From Chloroflexi bacterium RBG_16_64_32 (lineage in GTDB: Bacteria; Chloroflexota; Dehalococcoidia; SM23-28-2; RBG-16-64-32), in NCBI GenBank assembly GCA_001795235.1, contig MGNZ01000075.1:1-10163 (forward strand): a stretch of 10,163 nt of DNA, given 5' to 3'. Below are positions 1 through 8,219 of the stretch, piece by piece (position 1 is the first letter of the stretch; every line of letters begins with the position of its first letter). The notes beneath the pieces are model-generated. The model saw only the letters and a list, made by a program, of their open reading frames with translations. It was not told the DNA's origin and made no database searches. The translations under genes were made by a program, and so were the position numbers.

Positions 1-48
1 CAGGATCACCTTTTTCAAACCGGAAGTCGCTGATCCAACGTGAAGACG

Positions 49-77
49 CCCCCTGTCGGCCACCCGCCGACAGGGGG
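49..77 (+). promoter_or_regulatory. GC-rich 12-bp leader hairpin (terminator or attenuator)
   Basis: Positions 49-60 (CCCCCTGTCGGC) and 66-77 (GCCGACAGGGGG) are perfectly complementary around a 5-base loop (CACCC). The 3' arm is followed by a pyrimidine-rich stretch with several T's (78-88). The shape resembles an intrinsic terminator, although the T-tract is interrupted. Only 23 bases separate the stem from the ribosome binding site of the formate dehydrogenase gene, so there is no room for a promoter between them. Either it ends an upstream transcript while the formate dehydrogenase promoter lies further upstream, or it sits in the leader and acts as an attenuator. The sequence does not decide between these. 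Confidence 0.6.
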
Positions 78-88
78 TTCGTCTGTTT

Positions 89-107
89 GGGCTTCCGCCC
101 AGGAGGT
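89..107 (+). promoter_or_regulatory. Ribosome binding site abutting a mini-hairpin
   Basis: AGGAGGT at 101-107 is a near-perfect Shine-Dalgarno sequence, 8 bases ahead of the ATG at 116, and it fixes that start. Immediately before it, GGGC (89-92) and GCCC (97-100) can pair around a TTCC loop. A small stem therefore ends exactly where the ribosome binding site begins. Confidence 0.7.
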
Positions 108-115
108 CAAGCCCT

Positions 116-3100
116 ATGGCCAAGCTGAGCCGAAGACATTTCCTTGCCCTCTGCGCCGCCACCAATGCCGGCCTCCTCTTGCCGGCGGCCCCGGCTCCTG
201 CGGAGGCGCTCGGCGATTTCCCCCTCCATAAGAAGGTCGGCGAGGCCCTGACTATCTGTCCCTACTGCTCCTGTGGCTGCGGCCTCGTCATCGCCACCGA
301 TGAGCATGGCCATATCACCAACACCGAAGGCGACCCAGATCACATCACCAACCGCGGTGCCCTTGACCCCAAGTCGATTTCCGTGACTCAGCTATCCAAC
401 AGCCCTCTCCGCCTGAAGAACGTGATGTATCGCGCTGCGGGCTCGGACCAGTGGGAGGAGCAATCGTGGGAGTGGGCCACGGCTGAGATCGCCAAGCGCA
501 TTAAGAAGACACGCGACGAAAGCTTCGTCGCTACCGCCGAGGTCAAAGAAAAGGTTGTCACCGTCAATCGCGCTGAGGGCCTGGCTTGTCTGGGGGGCGC
601 CGCCAACAACAGTGAGGATTGCTACCTGTTCTCCAAGCTGGCGCGAGCGCTGGGAGTAGTGTATTTAGAGCACCAGGCCCGCATCTGACACTCGGCTACG
701 GTGGCCGGTCTCGGCCCCACGTTTGGCCGCGGTGCCATGACCAATGACTGGACTGACATCAAGAACTCCGACTGCATCCTGGTCCAGGGCGCCAACCCTG
801 CTGAGAACCATCCAGCGTCCATGGCCTGGGTCAATGAGGCGCGGGACAAGCACGGCGCCAAGCTTATCGTCGTCGACCCCCGCTTCACCCGCACGGCGGC
901 CACCGCCGATCTCTACGTGGCACTGCGCCCAGGCACCGACATCGTCTTCCTCGGTGGCCTGATCAACTACACGCTCCAGAACAGGCTCTACAACGAGGAG
1001 TACGTCAAGTACTACACAAACGCCCTCACACTCATTCATCCAGACTTCAAGGGTCCGGCCGACCTCGATGGCCTTTTCTCCGGCTATGATGCCGAGGCGA
1101 GGTCGTATGACACCGCGTCGTGGCAGTATCAGAAGGAGCAGAAGACGGTCACGGTCACGCAGAAGGACCCTGTCACCGGCGAAGACGTAACGGTCGAGAA
1201 GCAAGTGTCCGTGCCCAAGAAGGCGACAAGCCTCGATGACCCCAACTGCGCCTTCGCTCACCTGAAGAAGCACTTTGCCCGCTTCACGCCGGAACTTGTG
1301 GAGCAGGTCTGCGGCACGCCGAAAGAGAAGTTTCTCCAGGTGGCTGAGCTCTACTGCGCCACCGGCGCTCCGGACAAGTCGGGGACCATCATGTACGCCA
1401 TGGGCCAGACTCAGCACACGGTGGGCACCCAGAACGTGCGCGCTACGGCCATCCTCCAGCTCCTCCTGGGCAACATTGGCATACCGGGCGGGGGCGTCAA
1501 CGCCCTGCGGGGGGAGTCCAACGTCCAGGGTTCCACCGACATGGCCCTGTTGTTCCACGATCTTCCCGGCTACCTCGGTTCCCCCACTGACAAGCACCCG
1601 GACCTCGCTGCCTACCTCGCCAAGTTCGATACGACCAGCTACTGGGTCAACGGGCCGCGCTTCTTTACCACGCTGATGAAGGCGTGGTTCAGCGCGGCGG
1701 CGACCAAGGAAAACGACTACGCCTACCACTACATCCCCAAGACCAGCGGCAACTATTCCTGGATCGCCCTGTTTGAGGCGATGTACGCTGGCCAGATCAA
1801 GGGGCTGATCTGCATGGGCCAGAACCCGGCCGTGGCGGGGCCTAACGCCCGCCTTGAGCGCAAGGCGCTGCAAAACCTCGACTGGCTGGTGATGATGGAC
1901 CTGTTCGAGACCGAGACGGCCTCGTTCTGGAAAGGGCCCGGCGTCAACCCCCAGGAGGTCAAGACCGAGGTGTTCCTCCTGCCGGCGGCCGACGCCATGG
2001 AGAAGGCGGGCAGCATCGTCAGCAGCGGTCGCCGCAGCCAGTGGCGGCCCGCTGTGGCAGCGGCACTGGGCGACGACAAGGAAGATATCTGGATCCTCAC
2101 CCGATTGGTGCGCGACCTCAAGGAGGCCTACAAGGATTCGACCGAGGCCAAGGACCGTCCGATTCTCGACCTGGTGTGGAACTACGGGGATGAGCCGGAT
2201 GTGGAGCTCGTCGCCCGTGAGATCAACGGCTATGCCCTAGAGGACGTGAAGGACGCCAGCGGCAAGGTGCTGGTGGAGAAGGGCAAAGTGATCCCAGGCT
2301 TTGCCACCATCGCCAGCGCCGCCGATCCGGGGACCATCGCCTGCGGGAACTGGCTCTTCGGCGGCTACTTCGCCGAGGCGGACGACGGCACAGGCACCAT
2401 GATGCCGGCGGTGAAGCGGCGCGGGCAGAACGACCCCGGCGGGTACGGCTTCTACCCCAACTGGGGCTTTACCTGGCCGGCCAACCGGCGCATCCTCTAC
2501 AACCGCGCCTCCGCGAGGCCGGACGGCACGCCCTGGGCGGAGAACAAGAAGGTTATCTGGTGGGACCCCACCGCCGATTCGGGGCAGAAGGATGCCCAGG
2601 GCAATCCGATTCTCGGCAAGTGGGTGGGCTACGACGTGCCCGACTTCCCGCCAACCAAGAAGCCGGACGCCAAGGCCGACCCGGCCAAGACCGGCCTGGG
2701 CGCCCAAGCCGGTACCGACCCGTTCCTCATGAAGAGCGACGGCAAGGGATGGCTGTTCGCCCCCGCAGGGCTCAATGAGGGGCCGTTCCCCGAGCACTAC
2801 GAGCCCCTGGAGTCGGCCGTCGTGAACCCGCTTTCCGGCGTCCAGAACAACCCCGTGATCAAGCTGTGGGACACCGACGCCGACAAGGAGATCGGGGACA
2901 GGGTGGGCACATCGGACGAATTCCCCATTATCTGCACCACCTATCGATTGTGCGAGCACTGGCAGGCCGGGGCGATGTCCCGCAACCTTCCCTGGCTAGC
3001 GGAGTGCCAGCCGGACATGTTCATCGAGATGGGCGAAGAGCTGGCGCAGGAGAAAGGCATCAAGAACGGGGGCCAAGTCATCGTCGCCTCGGCACGGGGG

Positions 3101-3310
3101 CAGATCAAGGTGGTAGCGCTGGTCACCAAGCGCTGGCGACCATACCAGGTCAACGGCAAGAAGGTGCATCAGGTGGGGATGCCCTGGCACTATGGCTGGC
3201 AGGGGCTGGCCACCGGCGACATCGCCAATGATCTGACCCCCCACATCGGCGATGGCAACACGATGATTCCGGAGTACAAGGCATTCCTGGTGGATGTAAG
3301 AAAGGCCTAG
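116..3310 (+). CDS. fdnG: Formate dehydrogenase-N alpha subunit, selenocysteine-containing (read through UGA at 686-688)
   Basis: Catalytic subunit of a membrane-bound, exported formate dehydrogenase: oxidises formate to CO2 at a Mo- or W-bis-MGD centre. One 1064-residue protein is encoded if the TGA at 686-688 is read as selenocysteine (Sec191); His192 follows, as in E. coli FdnG. A twin-arginine signal (SRRHFL, residues 5-10) and hydrophobic stretch precede a [4Fe-4S] motif (Cys48, 51, 55, extra Cys53). The usual fourth cysteine is Asp84. After Sec191 the sequence follows E. coli FdnG closely (GPTFGRGAMTN, VDPRFTRTA, GGGVNALRGESNVQG, EGPFPEHYEP), ending in a molydopterin dinucleotide-binding domain. 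It is about 50 residues longer than E. coli FdnG; I see an insertion near residues 340-365 and a Lys/Ala-rich one near 845-865. It is first in the operon, with a strong ribosome binding site at 101-107. The family call is very secure; metal choice is not visible. Confidence 0.95.
686..722 (+). promoter_or_regulatory. Bacterial SECIS element after the selenocysteine UGA
   Basis: This in-mRNA hairpin recruits SelB and Sec-tRNA so that the UGA at 686-688 is decoded as selenocysteine. A stem can be drawn as 700-701 with 717-718 and 703-706 with 713-716, leaving U702 bulged and GGUCUC (707-712) as the apical loop. Counting the U of UGA as 1, the bulged U is at 17 and GGUCU at 22-26. These are the same positions as in the well-studied E. 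coli fdhF element, where the bulged U and loop GU contact SelB. The pairing was drawn by eye. Confidence 0.85.
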
Positions 3311-3357
3311 GGACGGGATGATCCTGACTGTTGCTTTCCCAAGGGATGGTAAGTGTC

Positions 3358-4179
3358 ATGGCTAGAGTGGCGATGCTGTTCGACGCATTCAGATGCACCG
3401 GCTGCCGCGGCTGTCAGGTTGCCTGCAAGCAGTGGAACGACCTGCCAGCGGAGGTCACCCACAACACCGGCAGCTATCAGAACCCGCCACGGGTCTCGTC
3501 CGACACGTGGCTCCTTATGCAATTCAGAGAGGTCGAAAGGGAGGACGGGGGACTGACCTGGGCCTTCCGTCGGTACGCCTGCATGCACTGCCTGGAGCCA
3601 GCCTGCGTCTCGGCGTGCCCGGTCGGGGCCCTCTACAAGACTGAGGAAGGCCCGGTGCTTCATCACAACAACCGCTGCATCGGTTGTCGGTACTGCATGC
3701 TGGCTTGTCCTTTTGAGGTCCCGACCTTCCAGTGGGACAAGGGGCTGTTTGAGGGGCCTCAGATCAAGAAGTGCGACTTCTGCGTTGATCGGCTGAGCGC
3801 AGGGATGGAGCCAGCATGCGTCCAGACCTGCCCGGCAGGGGCGCTCATGTTCGGGGACCGCGACGAACTGATCGCCGTGGCCGAGGCCAGGATACAGGAA
3901 CACCCGGAAAGATACGTGAATCACATCTATGGCAAGGATGAGGCAGGAGGCACCTCCCTCCTGTACATCTCCCCTGTTCCCTTCCAGCAACTGGGTATGC
4001 CGAAGCTTGGGTCGGCGCCAATTCAGAAAGACGCCGAGGACATCATGCAAAAAGCTACACCCGCGGTCTTGGTGGGCATGCTGGTTGGCCTGAGCGGCCT
4101 CTACTGGGTAGTGAAACGCCGACAAGAGATGATGGGCAAGAACGGCGGATCAGGTACGCAAGGAGATAGGGAGGCATAA
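3358..4179 (+). CDS. fdnH: Formate dehydrogenase beta subunit, four [4Fe-4S] electron-transfer protein
   Basis: Electron-transfer subunit that carries electrons from the alpha subunit to the membrane subunit. Sixteen cysteines form four ferredoxin-type clusters: 13/16/19/23, 75/78/83/87, 107/110/113/117 and 139/142/154/158. A single hydrophobic segment near residues 234-252, followed by basic residues, is a C-terminal membrane anchor as in E. coli FdnH. There is no signal peptide of its own, so it probably crosses the membrane as a passenger of the Tat-exported alpha subunit. I chose the ATG at 3358 because GGATGG lies 8 bases upstream and the MARVAMLFD start fits the family. An in-frame ATG at 3346 and TTG at 3331 have worse spacing. 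It begins 47 bases after the alpha gene and ends 2 bases before the membrane subunit gene. Length is 273 residues. Confidence 0.93.
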   Translation: MARVAMLFDAFRCTGCRGCQVACKQWNDLPAEVTHNTGSYQNPPRVSSDTWLLMQFREVEREDGGLTWAFRRYACMHCLEPACVSACPVGALYKTEEGPVLHHNNRCIGCRYCMLACPFEVPTFQWDKGLFEGPQIKKCDFCVDRLSAGMEPACVQTCPAGALMFGDRDELIAVAEARIQEHPERYVNHIYGKDEAGGTSLLYISPVPFQQLGMPKLGSAPIQKDAEDIMQKATPAVLVGMLVGLSGLYWVVKRRQEMMGKNGGSGTQGDREA

Positions 4180-4181
4180 TC

Positions 4182-5330
4182 ATGACCAGAGAGATCGCGC
4201 TCCGCCGTCCTCCCATTTCACCCGCTGTCGTCGTGCTGGGAGGGCTGTTCGTCCTGGGCCTGGTGGCGGCAATTATTCGCTACGTAAACGGCCTGGGGGC
4301 GATCACCAACCTGAACGACAACACGGCCTGGGGGCTGTGGATCAGCTTCGACCTCCTGTGCGGCGTCGCGCTAGCTTCTGGTGCCTTCATCACGGCGTCA
4401 ATGGTCCATCTCTTTGGCGGGGAGCGGTTCCGTCCCCTCCTTCGCCCCGCTATTCTTACCGGCTTCCTGGGCTACCTCCTGGTGATCCTGGCCCTTATGG
4501 TTGACCTGGGCCGCCCAGACCGCATCTGGCACCTCATCATCTTCTGGAACACTGACTCGGTCATGTTCGAGGTGGGCTGGTGCGTGATGCTGTACACCCT
4601 CGTGCTGGCCCTGGAGTTCAGCCCGCTGGTGTTCGAGCGTCTTGGGCTGGTGGCGCCGCGCCGGCTCATCCACGCCCTGATCATCCCGCTTGCCATCGCG
4701 GGGGCAACGCTCTCAACCCTGCACCAGTCTTCACTGGGTTCGCTGTTTGTCATCTTGCCCGAAGAACTCCACAAGATTTGGTTCACGCCATTATTGCCGC
4801 TGATGTTCTGGTTAACGGCGGTGGCGGTGGGCCCGGCCATGGTGATCCTGGAGTCCACGATCAGCTCCAGAGTTTTCCAGCGAGGACTACACCTAGACCT
4901 CCTCGGCGACCTGGCAAAGGTGATCCCCTTTGTCTTGGCGGCGTACATCGCGGTCAAGTTCGGGGATCTCGCCGGCTCGGGGGAGCTGGACCTGCTGGTT
5001 GATTGGGACTTGGAGAGCGGCCTCTTCTGGCTGGAGATCATAGGCTTCGTGGCTCTGCCCATGGTGCTATTCTCGCTTCGGGCCGTAAGGGAAAGTAGCG
5101 GCTGGCTGCTGTTCAGCGCCCTCCTGGTCATCGGTGGGGTGATCCTCAGCCGCTTTGCCGTGAGCCTGATCGCCCTTGGCCGGCCGGAGTTCGCCGCCTC
5201 ATACGTGCCGCACCCGCTGGAGTTGGCCGTCACCATCGGCGTCGTGGCGGCAGGCGTGGCTGCCTTCGCCCTGGTGGCGCGCTACCTGCCCCTGTTCGTG
5301 GAAGCGGCCCCCAGTACGGCTGCGGAGTAG
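4182..5330 (+). CDS. nrfD: NrfD/PsrC (HybB-like) membrane subunit of formate dehydrogenase
   Basis: Integral membrane quinone-reactive subunit, 382 residues, with about ten hydrophobic segments (roughly 14-33, 53-75, 88-108, 128-147, 162-181, 202-224, 245-262, 283-300, 307-330 and 345-366). Motifs typical of the NrfD/HybB family are seen: GLWISFDLLCGVALASGAF near 51-69, DLGRPDRIWHLI near 108-119, and HQSSLGSLF near 181-189. The ATG follows the beta-subunit stop by two bases, with a GGGAGG just upstream, which indicates translational coupling. It takes the place of the cytochrome b subunit (FdnI) found in the E. coli enzyme, so electrons probably go from the beta subunit straight to a quinone without heme. 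I infer the quinone role from the family. Whether this subunit pumps protons cannot be read here. Confidence 0.9.
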   Translation: MTREIALRRPPISPAVVVLGGLFVLGLVAAIIRYVNGLGAITNLNDNTAWGLWISFDLLCGVALASGAFITASMVHLFGGERFRPLLRPAILTGFLGYLLVILALMVDLGRPDRIWHLIIFWNTDSVMFEVGWCVMLYTLVLALEFSPLVFERLGLVAPRRLIHALIIPLAIAGATLSTLHQSSLGSLFVILPEELHKIWFTPLLPLMFWLTAVAVGPAMVILESTISSRVFQRGLHLDLLGDLAKVIPFVLAAYIAVKFGDLAGSGELDLLVDWDLESGLFWLEIIGFVALPMVLFSLRAVRESSGWLLFSALLVIGGVILSRFAVSLIALGRPEFAASYVPHPLELAVTIGVVAAGVAAFALVARYLPLFVEAAPSTAAE

Positions 5331-5356
5331 GTGGGCCACGCCCCACTGACAGGGTA

Positions 5357-6232
5357 TTGAAAGGCGGAGAGGAAGAGCTGGGCCGTGTTGCGGGGGCTGT
5401 GGTGGTTGGTTACGCTAAGATCCTGCAAGAGCTACACTCGCAGGCCGACAAGCGGCCCGAGCTAGCCGACACTATCGAACTCCACCGCGAGCTACTTGAG
5501 GTCCAGGCCCGCGCTCAGGTCTCGCCGTGCCGCGCGGCCCTGAGTGGCGAGGAGGCCACTGAGCGACTTCAGCAAGGGTCTCCTCTGCTCCCGCTGGAGT
5601 CTCTGGCGTTGGATGGCCAGACTCTGGCCGGGCTCTGTGACCAGATAGGCTCCATCGTGGCTGAGAGCAGACCGGAGTTGGCCGAGGGCTTGGGCAGGAT
5701 TCGTGCTTGGCTGGACGAGAAACGAGAGCAGATCGAGGCCTTGGCCGCGGAGTATCTCCGCGAGGGTCGGGTCCGCGAAGGGGAGGGAGCCGGGCTCGAC
5801 GCTAACCTCCTCGCCTTCATTTTCAACAACGCGCTGCGTCCCTTGTTGCGAGCCCAGGCGCAGGCGCTTGCTCTTTCGGTCGACGACAGCATGTGGTATC
5901 GCGGCCGCTGCCCGATTTGTGGCGGCGAGCCGGACCTGGCTGCCTTGGAACGGGGGAGCGGGCGACGGCGACTCCTCTGCTCGCGCTGTGACAGCGAGTG
6001 GACGTTCCACCGAGTAGGCTGCCCGTTCTGCGGCAACGACGATCCTCTTCAACTGGCCTACTACCCGAGCGACGATCAGGTCTACCGCCTCAGCGTTTGC
6101 GAACGTTGCCGCCGCTATCTCAAGACCATCGATCTACGCCAGGTTGCTGGAGAACGACTGCTGCCGGCGGAACGCGTCCTGACCGTGGCCATGGACATGG
6201 CAGCGCTAGACGCCGGGTATGGAGAAGGGTAA
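5357..6232 (+). CDS. fdhE: FdhE, formate dehydrogenase accessory protein
   Basis: Cytoplasmic assembly factor needed for active respiratory formate dehydrogenases; in E. coli it binds the catalytic subunit before export. The C-terminal half has the four CxxC pairs of the family: CPIC (185-188), CSRC (208-211), CPFC (222-225) and CERC (248-251), a rubredoxin-like metal-binding arrangement. The N-terminal half is helical and more variable. At 291 residues it is slightly shorter than E. coli FdhE (309). The start is uncertain: I use TTG at 5357, but AGGG at 5351-5354 is too close to be a good ribosome binding site. The frame stays open upstream, and GTG codons at 5399 and 5402 are alternatives. 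It follows the membrane subunit gene by 26 bases and fits its job as an operon-encoded maturation factor. Confidence 0.9.
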   Translation: MKGGEEELGRVAGAVVVGYAKILQELHSQADKRPELADTIELHRELLEVQARAQVSPCRAALSGEEATERLQQGSPLLPLESLALDGQTLAGLCDQIGSIVAESRPELAEGLGRIRAWLDEKREQIEALAAEYLREGRVREGEGAGLDANLLAFIFNNALRPLLRAQAQALALSVDDSMWYRGRCPICGGEPDLAALERGSGRRRLLCSRCDSEWTFHRVGCPFCGNDDPLQLAYYPSDDQVYRLSVCERCRRYLKTIDLRQVAGERLLPAERVLTVAMDMAALDAGYGEG

Positions 6233-6248
6233 GGGTGGAAAGGCTGCC

Positions 6249-8144
6249 ATGCTCCACGGCTATCACGGCAAGGTCCTGCGGGTAGACCTTTCCTCTCGCA
6301 GCTACGAGCTTCAGGAGTTGCCGGAGCGAGCCCTGAAGGATTTCATAGGTGGGGTGGGCCTGGCAACTCGTCTCCTATACGAGCACACTCCGGCGGGGTG
6401 CGAACCGCTGTCGCCTGATAACCCTCTCATCTTTGCCACCAGCCCGCTGGTGGACACCCCTGTCACAACGTCTGCCAAGTATGCGGTCGTGGCGAAGTCG
6501 CCCTTGACTGGCTTCATCGGCGACTCCCTCTCCGGCAGTCATCTAGCGATAGAGCTCAAGCGAACAGGGGCGGATGCCCTAGTAGTAACGGGAGCTGCCG
6601 AGGAACTGACCTGCCTGCTCATCGAGAACGGGCGGGTGCGGTTCCTGCCCGTCGGTCACCTTGCAGGCCGAGGCACCAGCGAGACGGAGGAGGCAGTCCG
6701 CCATCAGTTCGGCCACCACCTGCGTGTGGCTGCCATCGGCCCGGCGGGCGAAAACCTCGTGCGCTACGCCACGGTGAGCAACGACGGCCGACATGCTGGC
6801 AGGACCGGCAACGGCGCGGTCATGGGAGCGAAGCGGCTGAAGGCCATCGCCGTGGCAGGGAATAAGCATCTCGGTGTGGCCAGGCCGGCCGCGCTGGAGG
6901 CGGTGACCCACAGGCTGGCGCAGCGCAGCCTCGGCCCGGCCACCGCTGGGTACCGCCAGCTAGGGACGCCAGCGAACTTACTCCTCCTTCAGCAGCTGGC
7001 CGCCCTGCCAAGCCATAACTTCCGCCGATCTACCTTTGATCGAGCGGAACGGGTAAGCGGACAGCAGCTCCGCGAGCGACACCTCGCGGCCGTCTCCAGT
7101 TGCGCCTCCTGCTCTATCGGCTGCACCCATCTCTATCGGACCGTGGACGCCGGTTCTCCCGAGGCCAGAGGGAGGGTTGAGTACGAGACGCTGTTTGCCC
7201 TAGGTCCCCTCCTGGCCATCGACGATCCAAACATCGTGATCCGCGCGGCTGCACTCTGCGACCAACTGGGCCTGGACACCATCAGCACCGGCGGCACGAT
7301 TGCCTGGGCGATCGAGTGCTTCGAACGAGGCCTGCTCAACGCTGAGGACATCGATGGGCTGGACCTCAGGTTCGGCGCCGCCGCCGCGCTCCTGCCAACC
7401 ATCGAGAAGATCGCTCGCAGAGAGGGTGTTGGTGACTTGCTGGCGGAGGGCTGCAAGCGGGCCGCTGCTCGAGTCGGGGGAGGGTCCGACCAGTGGGCGA
7501 TGCAGGTCAAGGGGCTGGAGATGCCGGGATACGAGCCGAGGAGCCTTAAAACCATGGCTCTTGGGCTGGCGGTTGGCAGCCGAGGGGCCTGCCATAACCG
7601 ATCCGCTGCCTATCAGGCGGATGTGTCGGAGCTGGTGGATCGGTTCAAGGCGGAGGAAAGCCGTGGCCACCTGGTGTCAGAAGGGGAAGACCAGGAAGCG
7701 GTTCTCGACTCCCTGGCTCTGTGCAAGTTCATCCGTGGCTGTTTCGCCGATATCTATGCCGAGACGGCCGATATCTACAATCTGGTTACCGGGTTCGACC
7801 TCACGCCTGAAGCCCTGCGTCGGGCCGGCGAGAGGATCGTCAATCTCAAGAAGGCCTTCAACATCCGAGAGGGCTGGAGGCGGGAGGACGACACGCTTCC
7901 ACCGCGCATCTTGGTCGATCAACTGCCCAGCGGTGTCGCCCAGGGGGTGGGCCTCACCAGGGCGGAGCTGGACCTGATGGTCGCCGCCTACTACCGCGCG
8001 CGCGGGTGGACAGCCGAGGGCCTGATCCCGGAGACAAAGCTGCGCGAGTTGGGCCTGTGGGAACTGGTGGGGCCGGATGCGATGGGCCACACCCGCGCGG
8101 CGGAGCTAGTTGCGACCGCAGAAGGACCGGCTGAGGACGCCTAG
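6249..8144 (+). CDS. Aldehyde:ferredoxin oxidoreductase family tungstoenzyme
   Basis: AOR-family enzyme, expected to be cytoplasmic and to interconvert an aldehyde and its carboxylic acid at a tungsten (rarely molybdenum) bis-pterin, with a [4Fe-4S] cluster passing electrons to ferredoxin. The 631-residue protein opens with the family's GYHGKVLRVDL. It has a pterin-contacting segment, AGRTGNGAVMGAKRLKAI, near 183-200, and cluster ligands Cys285, 288, 292 and 492. Glu313 and His449 match Glu313 and His448 of Pyrococcus furiosus AOR. No signal peptide is seen. I chose ATG 6249, with AAAGG five bases upstream; an ATG at 6219 overlaps fdhE and adds only a Lys/Gly-rich tail. It starts 16 bases after fdhE. 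The natural substrate is unknown: members include AOR, formaldehyde and glyceraldehyde-3-phosphate enzymes, and unassigned clades. Confidence 0.92.
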   Translation: MLHGYHGKVLRVDLSSRSYELQELPERALKDFIGGVGLATRLLYEHTPAGCEPLSPDNPLIFATSPLVDTPVTTSAKYAVVAKSPLTGFIGDSLSGSHLAIELKRTGADALVVTGAAEELTCLLIENGRVRFLPVGHLAGRGTSETEEAVRHQFGHHLRVAAIGPAGENLVRYATVSNDGRHAGRTGNGAVMGAKRLKAIAVAGNKHLGVARPAALEAVTHRLAQRSLGPATAGYRQLGTPANLLLLQQLAALPSHNFRRSTFDRAERVSGQQLRERHLAAVSSCASCSIGCTHLYRTVDAGSPEARGRVEYETLFALGPLLAIDDPNIVIRAAALCDQLGLDTISTGGTIAWAIECFERGLLNAEDIDGLDLRFGAAAALLPTIEKIARREGVGDLLAEGCKRAAARVGGGSDQWAMQVKGLEMPGYEPRSLKTMALGLAVGSRGACHNRSAAYQADVSELVDRFKAEESRGHLVSEGEDQEAVLDSLALCKFIRGCFADIYAETADIYNLVTGFDLTPEALRRAGERIVNLKKAFNIREGWRREDDTLPPRILVDQLPSGVAQGVGLTRAELDLMVAAYYRARGWTAEGLIPETKLRELGLWELVGPDAMGHTRAAELVATAEGPAEDA

Positions 8145-8219
8145 GCTGCTGTTCCAGTGATGGTGGGTAGAGGCGCTGGTAGTTCCTGGAAATCGAACAA
8201 CACGGGAAAATCAGTTCGG

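Noticed and set aside
40..231. Short plus-strand frame across the leader
   Set aside because: It spans the hairpin and ribosome binding site and overlaps the Tat signal region of the alpha subunit. The translation is Pro/Gly/Arg-rich without motifs.
686..688. TGA as a disabling nonsense mutation
   Set aside because: Its position matches the selenocysteine of FdnG, it is followed by the conserved His, a SECIS hairpin is correctly spaced, and the frame downstream is intact for more than 870 codons.
665..1873. 402-residue minus-strand open frame across the formate dehydrogenase gene
   Set aside because: It is antisense to a strongly conserved coding region, and its Arg/Gly/Leu-rich translation shows no recognisable motifs. 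Long shadow frames are expected in GC-rich DNA.
5331..5346. Small hairpin (GTGGG/CCCAC) between the membrane subunit gene and fdhE as a terminator
   Set aside because: The stem is only 5 bp and no T-tract follows. The genes on both sides belong to one functional unit, so termination here is unlikely.
6219..6248. Longer start for the AOR-family protein
   Set aside because: It overlaps the end of fdhE and adds a Lys/Gly-rich tail absent from the family. The ATG at 6249 has a better placed ribosome binding site and the typical N-terminus.
8157..8219. Longer start for MobA
   Set aside because: The extra residues do not resemble MobA, which normally begins just before the nucleotide-binding loop, and no ribosome binding site is seen ahead of 8157. 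It cannot be fully excluded.
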